Source of the DNA: Singulisphaera acidiphila DSM 18658
GTDB taxonomy: Bacteria; Planctomycetota; Planctomycetia; Isosphaerales; Isosphaeraceae
Length of the DNA stretch: 64,000 nt
Direction of reading: 5' to 3'
Assembly: GCF_000242455.2 (NCBI RefSeq)
Contig: NC_019892.1
Span: 1,736,001-1,800,000 of the forward strand
The notes beneath the pieces were generated by a model. That model searched no databases and was not told the origin of the DNA. It worked only from the letters and a program-made list of their open reading frames with translations. Of the stretch, positions 8,646 to 16,965 are shown in pieces; the stretch's first letter is position 1; every line of letters begins with the position of its first letter. Both the position numbers and the translations under genes were made by a program.

Positions 8646-9926
8646 TTAGAAGTGAGACATCACGAGAGAGGCGTTCTGGCCGCCGAATCCAAAGCTGTTG
8701 GAGATCGCCAGCCGCAACGGCGTTTCCCGCGCGGTGTTGGGGACGTAGTCGAGGTCACATTCCGGGTCGGGGGTCGCCTGGTTGATCGTGGGAGGGACGA
8801 CCCCGCGTTGGAGCGACATGGCCGTTGCGGCGGCCTCGAGGGCGCCGGAGGCACCGATCAGGTGGCCGACCATCGACTTCTGGGAGCTCATCGGGATCGA
8901 GCCCGCACGATGGCCGAAGACGCGTTTGACGGCCACAGTCTCCGACAGGTCGTTGAGCCGGGTGCTGGTCCCGTGGGCGTTGATGTAGTCGATGGCGGAG
9001 TGGTCGACGCGGGCCTCGCGGAGTGCGGCCGTCATGGCAATCGCGGCCCCCCTCCCCTCCGGCTCCGGTCTTGTGATGCCGTAGGCGTCGAACGACGAGC
9101 CGTATCCCTTGATCTCGGCGTAGATCGTTGCCCCGCGCCGCTTGGCCTTGGTCAGGCTCTCGAGCATGAGCACTGCCGCCCCTTCGCCCAGGACGAAGCC
9201 GTCGCGCTCGCCGTCGAACGGCCGGGAAACCTCTGCGGGAGACCGAACCGACGCGCTGACCGTCTTCATCGCGTTGTAGGCCACCAGCAGTTGCGGGTCG
9301 AGTCGGCTATCGCAGCCGCCCGCGAGAATCACGTCGGCGTCGCCTCGTGCGATCAGGCGGAACGCTTCCCCTACGGCCTGGGTTCCCGCGGCGCAGGCCG
9401 TGACGATCGTGTTGTTCGGCCCCATCGCATGATGCAGGATCGAGATGTGCGAGGCGGCCATGTTGGGCAGATGCTGGAGCAACCAGAGCGGGAACATCGA
9501 CTCGGCCCGGGCCTGGGCGAATTGGCCCATGTCGAACGAGCCGTCGGGACGGATCGAGCGTCGGATTGGCTCGACCAGCTCGCCCACGTCCATGGGGGTG
9601 ATTCCCGTCCCCATGCAAACCCCAAATCGCGAGGGGTCGAGCTTTTTGTCATCCAGGCCGGAATCGGTCACGGCCAGGGCCGCCGCGCCCACCGCGAAGC
9701 GGACCGCGCGGCTCATTAACTTCGCACTCTTCTTGTGGTCGCCCAGGAAGGGCATCACATCGAAATTCTTGACTTCGCCTGCGATCTTGATCGCCAGACC
9801 GGTCGTGTCGAAACTCTCAATGTAGCTTACGCCGGATCGCCCCTCGACGATCGCCTCGCTGAATTCGCGACGACCGATCCCGTTGGGCGACACAATCCCG
9901 ATGCCAGTGACCACCACGCGGTGCAT
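8646..9926 (-). CDS. fabF: Beta-ketoacyl-ACP synthase II
   Basis: Condensing enzyme of fatty-acid elongation (KAS II), or a related thiolase-fold synthase of polyketide type. The triad is visible: nucleophile cysteine in VTACAAGTQ, histidines in NAHGTSTRLND and in KSMVGHLIGASGA; the N-terminus RVVVTGIGIVSPNG and the end SNSFGFGGQNASLV are typical. At 426 residues the length is near normal, slightly long because of an insertion after DVGELVEPIRRS. I chose ATG 9926 because GGGGGAG lies close upstream and MHRVVVTG is the normal family start. It stands alone, without acpP or fabG beside it, so it may serve a specialised pathway; that point is open. Confidence 0.9.
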   Translation of the reverse strand: MHRVVVTGIGIVSPNGIGRREFSEAIVEGRSGVSYIESFDTTGLAIKIAGEVKNFDVMPFLGDHKKSAKLMSRAVRFAVGAAALAVTDSGLDDKKLDPSRFGVCMGTGITPMDVGELVEPIRRSIRPDGSFDMGQFAQARAESMFPLWLLQHLPNMAASHISILHHAMGPNNTIVTACAAGTQAVGEAFRLIARGDADVILAGGCDSRLDPQLLVAYNAMKTVSASVRSPAEVSRPFDGERDGFVLGEGAAVLMLESLTKAKRRGATIYAEIKGYGSSFDAYGITRPEPEGRGAAIAMTAALREARVDHSAIDYINAHGTSTRLNDLSETVAVKRVFGHRAGSIPMSSQKSMVGHLIGASGALEAAATAMSLQRGVVPPTINQATPDPECDLDYVPNTARETPLRLAISNSFGFGGQNASLVMSHF

Positions 9927-10538
9927 GATCTCCCCCACCCCCAATGATTGCCAAGCCATTGGTGCCGAGGACGAAGCGCCCTTTTTTTAAAGCGCCACCA
10001 TTCAAACACCCTCACCCGGCCCGTCCATTCCGTGTGAGAGCACCCTATTTCTTATCTTAAGGCGAGCCGATGCACTCACCAACTCGCATCAATTCGGGAC
10101 ATTACCGCCCAAATCAATCGCACCGAAGTTGATCGACCGCGCTACCTACCATTCCCGAGCGTATCCTTCTTCAATTCTCCGAAAAGATTCCGCTCAAAAT
10201 GAATCGCTTGCCGTTCTCACTCATCTTATCATTCCGAAATCTCGGGGGGCAAAAGAAATGGCGGATTCAGGGTGGAGTTTGTCGATATTTCGGAATGTGC
10301 TGGCTAGGGAGTTTGGGTGCGTGAATGCGGTCCGAGGTTGGCGGGAACCTGTGGGCGGCTCGGTGTGTCTTGCGCCTGGCCGGCGCGCTCGAGTCAGGGC
10401 GTGACGGGGCTCCGATTCCGTGATAGGGTGGAAGCGGAATTTTGTTATGAGGGGGGAAGTCGAAGGCGATGAGCCTGGCTACCCGCGAGCCTGATCAGGC
10501 ACCATGTCCGCATATTGATTTTCAGGAGAACTGGCGCG
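9927..10538. other. Divergent intergenic region without a gene
   Basis: This stretch separates fabF from the aminotransferase gene and must contain both promoters. A 91-codon open frame at 10129-10404 has no recognisable similarity and no ribosome-binding site. The middle part (10040-10260) is clearly richer in A and T than its surroundings, which fits promoter DNA. Confidence 0.45.
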
Positions 10539-11735
10539 ATGTCTCTGACACTGGCCGAACGGGTGAGTGCGATTGCCCCCTCGGCGACGCTGGCGATGGC
10601 CGGAGCGGCGAAGCGACTGAAGGCCGAGGGGGTCGACGTTTTCGACTTCGCGTTGGGCGAGCCTGACTTCAAGACGCCGGAGAACATTCAAGAGGCGGCC
10701 TTGAAGGCGATGCGCTCGGGCCAGACCCACTACACGCCCCCCTCGGGAATCCCCGAGCTTCGCCAGGCGTTGGCCAAGATGTATTCGGAGACCCGCGGTC
10801 TGCCGACGCAGGACGTGCAGGTCGTCGTCTCCAACGGTGCCAAGCACTCGATCCACAACGCGTTGATGGCGGTCTGCGGGCCGGGCGATGAGGTGATTAT
10901 CCCCGCCCCCTACTGGGTCAGCTATGCCGACCTGGTCAAGCTGACGGGGGCCACGCCCGTGGTGCTCCAGACGACCGAGGCCAACGAGTTCAAGCTCACC
11001 CCCGAGCAGTTCCTGGCGGCCGTCACCCCGCGCACCAAGCTTTTGATGATCAACAGCCCGTCGAACCCGACGGGGGTCGTTTACACCCGAGCCGAGCTCG
11101 AAGCCCTGGCGGACGCGGTGCTGAAGTCGGACCAGGTGGGCGTGCTCTCCGACGAGATCTACGAGCAGCTCCTCTATGGCGATGCGGAAGCGACCTGCTT
11201 CGCGACGCTCCGGCCGGGGCTGGCCGATCGGACGATCACGATCTCGGGGGTCAGCAAGACCTACGCGATGACCGGCTGGCGGATTGGCTGGTCGATCGCG
11301 CCGACACCGGTGGCCAAGTTCATGGGGGACATTCAGAGCCAGGAGACGAGCAACCCCTGCTCGGTCAGCCAGTGGGCCGCGCTCGAGGCGATCACGGGGC
11401 CGCAGGATTCGGTCGTCGCGATGAAGTCGCAATTCACGAAGCGACGCGCGTACGTGCTTGAGCGGATCGCCGCCTTGCCGGACGTGACTTGCATTGCTCC
11501 CGGGGGGGCGTTCTACGCCTTCATGAACATTTCGGCCCACCTCGGTCGTACACTGGGGGGGAAGGTGATCGGGGATTCGACCGAGTTCTGCCTGACCGCG
11601 CTCTCGTCGGCCCATGTGGCGCTGGTGATGGGCTCGGCGTTTGGGGCTGAAGGGTACGCGAGATTGTCGTTCGCGACGGATTTGACCACGCTCGAACGTG
11701 GATTCGACGCCCTCGAGCGCTTTCTCCGTCATTGA
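10539..11735 (+). CDS. aspC: Aspartate aminotransferase (class I, PLP-dependent)
   Basis: A 398-residue fold-type I aminotransferase of the bacterial aspartate aminotransferase I-gamma/AatA type, exchanging amino groups between aspartate and 2-oxoglutarate (some relatives also act on prephenate). Markers: FALGEPDFKTPENI near the N-terminus, NSPSNPTGVVY, the PLP lysine in SGVSKTYAMTGWRIGW, and RLSFATD near the end for the carboxylate-binding arginine. The ATG at 10539 has AGGAG ten bases upstream; an in-frame TTG at 10515 lacks a site. It stands alone on the plus strand with no biosynthetic operon around it. Confidence 0.9.
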   Translation: MSLTLAERVSAIAPSATLAMAGAAKRLKAEGVDVFDFALGEPDFKTPENIQEAALKAMRSGQTHYTPPSGIPELRQALAKMYSETRGLPTQDVQVVVSNGAKHSIHNALMAVCGPGDEVIIPAPYWVSYADLVKLTGATPVVLQTTEANEFKLTPEQFLAAVTPRTKLLMINSPSNPTGVVYTRAELEALADAVLKSDQVGVLSDEIYEQLLYGDAEATCFATLRPGLADRTITISGVSKTYAMTGWRIGWSIAPTPVAKFMGDIQSQETSNPCSVSQWAALEAITGPQDSVVAMKSQFTKRRAYVLERIAALPDVTCIAPGGAFYAFMNISAHLGRTLGGKVIGDSTEFCLTALSSAHVALVMGSAFGAEGYARLSFATDLTTLERGFDALERFLRH

Positions 11736-11925
11736 GAAGGGTGGACTTGGTCGATCCATCAATCGGTGAAGTGAGATGGCGTGACAAGAAGAATCCGGCT
11801 TGCCCGGCGGGGGGGATTGGGGTAACCTCCCCCCTCCCGTCGCAAGGCCTATCATCCCCAACGCGATGCACCCCTCGAGAGACTGCCTTGTCGCCGGTCG
11901 ACGTTCCGACCGGAAAGGACTCTGT

Positions 11926-13083
11926 ATGAGGTATGCTCGGCCTGTCACTCTTGCGACTCTGTTGCTCGTCGTCCAAGCCGGTTGCCGGACTGCTGGCGTC
12001 GATAACCTTGCGCGCCAGGCTCCCGTCGCCGTCAAGCCGCAAATCGATGCCCAGACTCTCCTTACTGAGCACAACCGGAACGCCGAACGAATCGAGAAGA
12101 TTTCGGCGCGGCCGTCGCTCACGGTCAGTACCGGGCGGCGGTCGGGGGGGGCGAATGGCTACCTCGCCTTGGAGCGTCCGCGCAACTTCCGGCTTGAAGT
12201 GAATTCGACGGCCGGCGCTGTGGCGGACATCGGGTCGAACGACGAGAAATTCTGGTTCTGGACCAAGGACAACCAGGAAAAGAAGGTCTTCTACTGCGAC
12301 TACGACGAGTCGGGTAAGACGCCGCTCTCTCCCGCCACGCTCCAGCCTGAGTGGATTGTGGAGGCCCTGGGCCTTCGCGTCATCAGTGACAGTGAAGCTG
12401 CCGGTTGCAAGGTGACCCAAGGGAAGGAACCGGACACCCTGGTCCTGACCCACCGTCCGGTCCGTGCGGGGGGCGACACGGTCACTCGCGTGACGATCCT
12501 CTCGGCGTCAACTCACCGGGTTAAGGAGCATCAGCTCTTCGCGGGTGATGCAAAGACGCTGATTGCTCGGGCCGTTATTGAGGATTACCTGAAGGTTCCC
12601 GATGGGAGTCACCCTGACGAGACCGTCTACCTTCCCAAGAAGATGAAGCTCGAGTGGATGGCCGATCGGCACAATCCGCTCAACCTAGGCGTCAACTTTG
12701 CCCAGGGGTCGACCAAGGTCAACGAGGAGTTCCCTGCCGACAGGTACGCGGCCCTCTTCGTGGAAGATCCAAGGCAAGGCTACGAGCGTGAAAACCTGGC
12801 CGCAGGTATCAAGCCTCAGCAAAGTCAGGGGCCGACCACGCTTCGCGAGACGCTTCCCGCTCCGCCGACGGGGGTGAAGTTGGGTGTGCCCGAGCCCGCC
12901 CCGCTTGGAGTCGACGGGGCGATGCGTACCGAACTCGACCCGGTGGCGCTCTCGGCGACACGCACCTCGCTCCGAGACGACTTGCTCGGCCCTGCTCTGC
13001 CCACCGCTCCGGAACCGAGCTTCGCCAAGCCGGAAGTTTCGTCGGGGTGGAGGGCGTCGAACTCGAGCTTCGAGCGCTACTAA
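11926..13083 (+). CDS. LolA-like lipoprotein
   Basis: The 385-residue product begins with a lipoprotein signal: RYARP, a hydrophobic run (LATLLLVVQAGC) and a cysteine at about residue 19 for lipidation. The body has the LolA/LppX-like outline: an amphipathic search for YLALERPRNFRLEV, then FWFWTKDNQEKKVFYCDYD and repeated short beta strands up to the motif MKLEWM. The C-terminal ~100 residues are proline-rich and probably unstructured. I infer a periplasmic, membrane-anchored protein in outer-membrane lipid or lipoprotein handling. The ATG at 11926 has AAGGA eight bases upstream. Frames opening further upstream would delay the signal peptide. Confidence 0.72.
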   Translation: MRYARPVTLATLLLVVQAGCRTAGVDNLARQAPVAVKPQIDAQTLLTEHNRNAERIEKISARPSLTVSTGRRSGGANGYLALERPRNFRLEVNSTAGAVADIGSNDEKFWFWTKDNQEKKVFYCDYDESGKTPLSPATLQPEWIVEALGLRVISDSEAAGCKVTQGKEPDTLVLTHRPVRAGGDTVTRVTILSASTHRVKEHQLFAGDAKTLIARAVIEDYLKVPDGSHPDETVYLPKKMKLEWMADRHNPLNLGVNFAQGSTKVNEEFPADRYAALFVEDPRQGYERENLAAGIKPQQSQGPTTLRETLPAPPTGVKLGVPEPAPLGVDGAMRTELDPVALSATRTSLRDDLLGPALPTAPEPSFAKPEVSSGWRASNSSFERY

Positions 13084-13110
13084 GAACGTCGTCATCAGTC
13101 AGCTGGGCGC

Positions 13111-13164
13111 AAAAAAATCGGGGAACATGCGAAACCAAGGCGAACGCCTGGTCGCATGCTCCCC
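13111..13164 (-). terminator. Intrinsic terminator of the sigma-factor gene
   Basis: The segment 13120-13164 folds into a long hairpin (outer arm GGGG.ACATGCGA with TCGCATG.TCCCC, inner arm AAGGCG with CGCCT). Read on the minus strand it is followed by seven T residues (13111-13117). It lies between convergent genes and may serve both. Confidence 0.8.
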
Positions 13165-13183
13165 GCCTTGGTTCCGTTTGCGA

Positions 13184-13762
13184 TCAACCGGTTCGTTGCT
13201 CGGCCGTCCGCCGGAGACGCTTGCGCGCCTTGGCCAGGATGGGGCCGACGGAATTCTCGGGGATGCCGAGCTGTTTGCCGATCTGACGATAATTGAGATA
13301 TTTCAAGTGATAGAGCCGGACGATCTCGGCGTCGCGCTCGGAAAGGGTTTCGAGCATGCGCTCGACCTCCTCTGCCGTGACGATGGCCTCGGCTTCGCCC
13401 GATGCGTCTTCGTCAACGCTGGACCGATGGGCTTGAATATGGCCCAGTTCGGCTTCACGATGACGCTTGATGACTTCTTTGACGCAAATGCGCCGCGCGA
13501 CCACAGTCAAGTAGGTCGGGAGCGAACTCGCTCCTTTGAAACGGCGTAACGCGCCATAATCTTCGTCGACGATCTCGAGAAAGATCTCGGCGGCAATATC
13601 CTCGATGTCCGCCGGCGAAAGTACGATACTGCGAGCATGCGACACGTGATGAATCACGTGGTAAATGAGTCCCATGTACCGATCGACGAAATCATTCCAC
13701 GCTCCGGGTTCCTTCCGGAGGCAGCGATCAATCAACTGTCGGTCGATCTCACGTAAGGGCAC
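13184..13762 (-). CDS. RNA polymerase sigma factor, ECF-like sigma-70 family
   Basis: A 192-residue sigma factor with region 2 (WNDFVDRYMGLIYHVIHHV, DIEDIAAEIFLEIVDEDY, FKGASSLPTYLTVVARRI) and region 4 (LETLSERDAEIVRLYHLKYL, YRQIGKQLGIPENSVGPIL). It would direct RNA polymerase to a specialised regulon. No anti-sigma gene is adjacent, which fits the planctomycete ECF groups that are controlled in other ways. I chose the GTG at 13762: GAGGAGG lies seven bases before it, whereas the GTG at 13780 would sit upstream of that site. Confidence 0.87.
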   Translation of the reverse strand: MPLREIDRQLIDRCLRKEPGAWNDFVDRYMGLIYHVIHHVSHARSIVLSPADIEDIAAEIFLEIVDEDYGALRRFKGASSLPTYLTVVARRICVKEVIKRHREAELGHIQAHRSSVDEDASGEAEAIVTAEEVERMLETLSERDAEIVRLYHLKYLNYRQIGKQLGIPENSVGPILAKARKRLRRTAEQRTG

Positions 13763-14100
13763 GGACGAGCCTCCTCGCACGGAGAGGGCGCATGTCGCGT
13801 CCCAAAGAGAGCCACTCTCTCAGGAGAGCAACGCGTTACTGGCAATTTTAGCACGTTCCTGCGACTCGGCAAGCGACAGTCGTCCGATATCAGCCATCAT
13901 CCACACTCGTGGGTGAGGGAGTTCGCCCACAATTCCGGTTTCGGCGAGGGGCCACTCCGGTTAAAATCAGGCGGTTCACGAACGAACGCCGCCGCGACTC
14001 CGACTCGATTACCGTCCTGCTCAGTCTGCAAGACACATCCCTTTTTTTGATTTGAGGGATTTCGGGGCAGTTGGTCGGATGCTCCCCAGGAGACCCTGCC
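13763..14100. other. Divergent intergenic region
   Basis: About 340 bases lie between the divergent sigma-factor and response-regulator genes. No credible ORF is present. A T-rich segment at 14041-14057 (CTTTTTTTGATTTG) is the only unusual composition. Promoters for both directions must be here but I cannot place them. Confidence 0.45.
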
Positions 14101-14568
14101 TTGGATCAGCCGAAAGGTCCCCCGAAAATCGTGATCGCCGACGACAACCTCCAGAACGTGGAGTTGCTCGAGGCTTACCTCAGTGATGTCGACTGCGAAA
14201 TCCGGACCGCGTTCGACGGTGAGGACACCTTGCGCGTGGTCGCCGAGTTCCAACCCGACCTCCTGCTCCTCGACGTCATGATGCCGCGCCTCTCCGGCTT
14301 TGAAGTCTGTCGGAAACTCCGCGCCAACCCCGCCACCAAGGATCTCCTGATTCTGATGGTCACCGCGCTGAACGAGGCCTCCGACTTCGAACGCGGCGTC
14401 CAGGCGGGGACCGACGACTTCCTCACGAAACCGGTCAACAAGGTCGAGCTGTTGTGCCGGATCAAGAGTATGCTGAGAGTTCGGCATTTGAAGAATCAGC
14501 TCGATCGCACGCTGGCCTACCTCGCCGAATTCGAGGCGACCAGTCGTTCCCCGGAAGGCGAGCGGTGA
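14101..14568 (+). CDS. Single-domain response regulator
   Basis: A 155-residue receiver protein of the DivK/PleD-receiver kind without an output domain. The acidic pair DD (14-15), the phosphoacceptor D58 (LLLLDVMMP), T88 and K110 (FLTKP) are all present. The remaining C-terminal ~30 residues form a short helix (MLRVRHLKNQLDRTLAYL), a common linker in planctomycete regulators. It probably relays phosphate to another protein; no kinase is adjacent. The start is TTG at 14101 with AGGAGA seven bases upstream. The gene lies 145 bases upstream of the methyltransferase and may share its transcript. Confidence 0.88.
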   Translation: MDQPKGPPKIVIADDNLQNVELLEAYLSDVDCEIRTAFDGEDTLRVVAEFQPDLLLLDVMMPRLSGFEVCRKLRANPATKDLLILMVTALNEASDFERGVQAGTDDFLTKPVNKVELLCRIKSMLRVRHLKNQLDRTLAYLAEFEATSRSPEGER

Positions 14569-14713
14569 CGGAGAACCAGCCGCACGCTTCGACTCGCCGA
14601 CGCCAAATACGTTCCGTACGAATCCTTTCCGCGATGAGCGATGATCGGTCAAGGGCGGTCCCTACTTCCATTGCCTCCTCGTTCCGACTTCTTTGCAGAG
14701 GACGATCCCAGAG

Positions 14714-15907
14714 ATGGCCAGCCTTCCCCGAGTCATCGTCAAGCCGCGTCGAGCGCGCCCTTTCTTTGCGCGTCACCCTTGGTTGTTCGTGACCTCCATC
14801 GCCAGGGTCGAAGGCGAGCCGAAGCCGGGTTCCGAGGTGGAGGTCTTCAGTCACGAAGGCCAGTTCATCGCCCGGGGCCTCTTCAACCCCAACAGCGCCA
14901 TCCGGGTCCGGCTCTACCGCTGGGACGGCGGGGCGCTCGACGATGAGTTCTGGGCGAAGACCGTCGCGGCGGCGGTCCGCCTGCGGCGCGAGATTCTCCA
15001 CCTGGGAGGGCCGGGCGCTGGGTATCGTCTCATCGCGAGCGAATCCGACGGCCTCTCGGGCCTCACGGTCGACCGCTACGATCGTTGGCTCGTGGTCCAG
15101 TTCACGAGCCTCGCCCTCTTCGAACGCCGCGAGCTGCTGCTGGGCCTCCTCGCCCAGGAACCGGACATCGAGGGGATCCTGTCCCGACCCGATCGGACGA
15201 CTGCTGAACAGGAAGGGATCCGCCCGCACGAGGACGTTTTCCACGGCACTCCGCCAGCGGCCCCGGTGGAGATCAGCGAGAACGGCCTGACCTTCTGGGT
15301 CGATCTGAAAGGGGGCCAGAAGACCGGTTTCTACCTCGATCAGCGCGAGAATCGCCGGGCCGTGGCCCAGTACTGCCAAGGCAAACGCGTCCTCGACCTC
15401 TTCACGTATACCGGTGCCTTTGCACTGAATGCCCTCAAACACGGCGGTGCGGAGTCGGTACTCGGCATCGATAGCTCCTCGACCGCGATCGAAGTGGCCC
15501 GCCATCACGCCGTGCTCAACCAGCTTGGTAAGGCGCGGTTCGAATCGGCCGACGTCTTCGACGCCCTCGAGACCATCCGAAGCGGTAGCGACCGATTCGG
15601 AGTCGTGATCTGCGACCCCCCCAAGTTTGCCCGCCACCCTCGTGGTGTCGAAGACGCCTTGAAGGGCTATCTCCGCCTGAATCGCGCCGCCCTCGACGTA
15701 CTCGAGCCCGACGGGATACTCGTCACCTGCTCTTGCTCGGGACTCGTCGAACGCGGACTCTTCGCCGACCTCATCGGTCAACTCGCCGAGCTCTCGGGCC
15801 GGTCGATCCAGATCCTCGAGCAACGCGGCCAGGCCCCCGACCACCCGGTCTCGGCCTCCTGCCTGGAAACCGAATACTTGAAGTGCTTCGTCTGCCGGGT
15901 TTCCTAA
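14714..15907 (+). CDS. rlmI: Class I SAM-dependent rRNA methyltransferase, RlmI family
   Basis: A 397-residue protein built like 23S rRNA m5C methyltransferase RlmI: N-terminal PUA domain (about 1-75, RRARPFFARHPWLF with SIARVEG), a central domain (VDRYDRWLVVQFTSLALF), then a Rossmann methyltransferase with the SAM loop VLDLFTYTGAFAL, CDPPKFA and the second cysteine in VTCSCSG. I chose ATG 14714 (MASLPRVIVKPRRARPF), which fits the family start; an upstream TTG at 14693 is possible. The exact rRNA position methylated cannot be read from sequence. Confidence 0.87.
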   Translation: MASLPRVIVKPRRARPFFARHPWLFVTSIARVEGEPKPGSEVEVFSHEGQFIARGLFNPNSAIRVRLYRWDGGALDDEFWAKTVAAAVRLRREILHLGGPGAGYRLIASESDGLSGLTVDRYDRWLVVQFTSLALFERRELLLGLLAQEPDIEGILSRPDRTTAEQEGIRPHEDVFHGTPPAAPVEISENGLTFWVDLKGGQKTGFYLDQRENRRAVAQYCQGKRVLDLFTYTGAFALNALKHGGAESVLGIDSSSTAIEVARHHAVLNQLGKARFESADVFDALETIRSGSDRFGVVICDPPKFARHPRGVEDALKGYLRLNRAALDVLEPDGILVTCSCSGLVERGLFADLIGQLAELSGRSIQILEQRGQAPDHPVSASCLETEYLKCFVCRVS

Positions 15908-15951
15908 GGGTGTGGGGATCACCACTGGGTTAACAACCGAGGTTAGGAGCG

Positions 15952-15990
15952 GGTTGAGTGGCGTGCGGAACTGTTTACGGCCACTCAACC
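15952..15990 (+). terminator. Hairpin after the methyltransferase gene
   Basis: GGTTGAGTGG (15952-15961) pairs perfectly with CCACTCAACC (15981-15990) around a 19-base loop, 45 bases after the stop codon. No T-run follows, so it is a terminator only by position. The rest of the gap up to 16234 shows no supported gene. Confidence 0.4.
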
Positions 15991-16234
15991 TGCCTTCGGG
16001 TTTTCTCCTGTAACCCATTCATCGCTGTCTCGAACTTCGCCAGTCGTCTTCACTTACCTATGGTCCATCTTGGTGGGCCAACTATTTTAGGACAGCCGAG
16101 ATCTCCCAGAAGTTGTCCACACGCTCTAAAATCGGTTTCCATTCAAAGGCTTTCTCTTCCGTTGTCAAAACGGACTGCTTTCGCTAGAATGGTGATGTTG
16201 TTGCTCGTTATAACTGGTGGTATGGAATGGCTTT

Positions 16235-16525
16235 ATGACTACCGAAGCCGGTGTCTCCCTGACCAGTGAAGCGGCAATCCTATCCCGCCTGATTCGCCCG
16301 GAAGACGAAAACCTCACGGCTGACGCGGCCGAGAGCCTACTTCGAATCCGGTTTGAGAGTCGCGATCTTAACCGCATGCATGAGTTGGTTGCGCGGAATC
16401 AGGAGGATCGGCTCACCCCTGATGAGCGGGCTGAGATGGATAATTACCGTCGCGTTAGCTATCTGCTTGACCTGATGCACTCGAAGGCGCGCCAGTCATT
16501 GAAGAAACATCAGGCGGTCCGCTAG
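16235..16525 (+). CDS. Conserved hypothetical protein (96 aa)
   Basis: A small, charged, probably all-helical cytoplasmic protein. I know the pattern RPEDENLTADAAESLLRI followed by MHELVARNQEDRLTPDERAE and a YLLDLMHSKAR end from short hypothetical proteins of planctomycetes; members are often near toxin-like or transposon genes, but I do not know a function. The ATG at 16235 is favoured because the family begins near there; the open frame itself extends to 16217. No signal peptide or membrane segment is present. It has no co-oriented neighbour within 300 bases. Confidence 0.6.
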   Translation: MTTEAGVSLTSEAAILSRLIRPEDENLTADAAESLLRIRFESRDLNRMHELVARNQEDRLTPDERAEMDNYRRVSYLLDLMHSKARQSLKKHQAVR

Positions 16526-16965
16526 CCTAATGTCGACTCGCCTACCCCAATTCGTTCGCGAGCGTGCCGCCGGACAGATGCGGTGACGTTGCGGGAATCG
16601 CTGAGTGCCGAAGGGCTGTTGTGAATCTTTCTCGATGCTTTGGATGGGCTGGACTGCCGGTATCATAAGCGGCAGATCACGCGACCTGGACCTAGAGTCG
16701 CCCTCCTTCCTCCGGCTGAACCACCACGGCTTGGGAATGGCTAAAGCGATTTTCGTCCGGGTGGATCAGAGGCCACCCGGGCGTTGGGAATTTCTTCCAG
16801 GTGAGTGGGGAGCGGAGCGCTCCCTATCCTCAACTTGGCGATCGAAAAAAAGCAGGGAGCGGATCGCTCCGCTCCCTGTTCGTCCGGGATTGAGTTCAAG
16901 AAGTTGGCCGTCCGCCGATTGGGAATGGCCTCGGCCGGCATTTCACCGGCCGGGCCGCCCTGGTT
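16526..16965. other. Convergent intergenic region with GC-rich palindromes
   Basis: No gene is supported. The region holds two related palindromic units built on GGGAGCG: one at about 16807-16824 and the terminator hairpin described separately. The GAGTGGGGAGCG string recurs in the repeat island at 24027-24038, so these may be members of a short dispersed repeat. Confidence 0.45.
16845..16878 (-). terminator. Intrinsic terminator of the blaI-blaR1 operon
   Basis: CAGGGAGCGG (16853-16862) pairs perfectly with CCGCTCCCTG (16869-16878) around six bases. On the minus strand the hairpin is followed by GC and a run of seven T (16845-16851). It lies 88 bases past the stop of the M56 peptidase gene. 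Confidence 0.8.

Noticed and set aside
10129..10404. 91-codon plus-strand frame in the fabF-aspC gap
   Set aside because: No ribosome-binding site, no similarity, and it lies in AT-rich promoter DNA.
15958..16269. 103-codon frame beginning inside a hairpin
   Set aside because: It overlaps the next gene's start, begins in the loop of an inverted repeat and has no recognisable feature.
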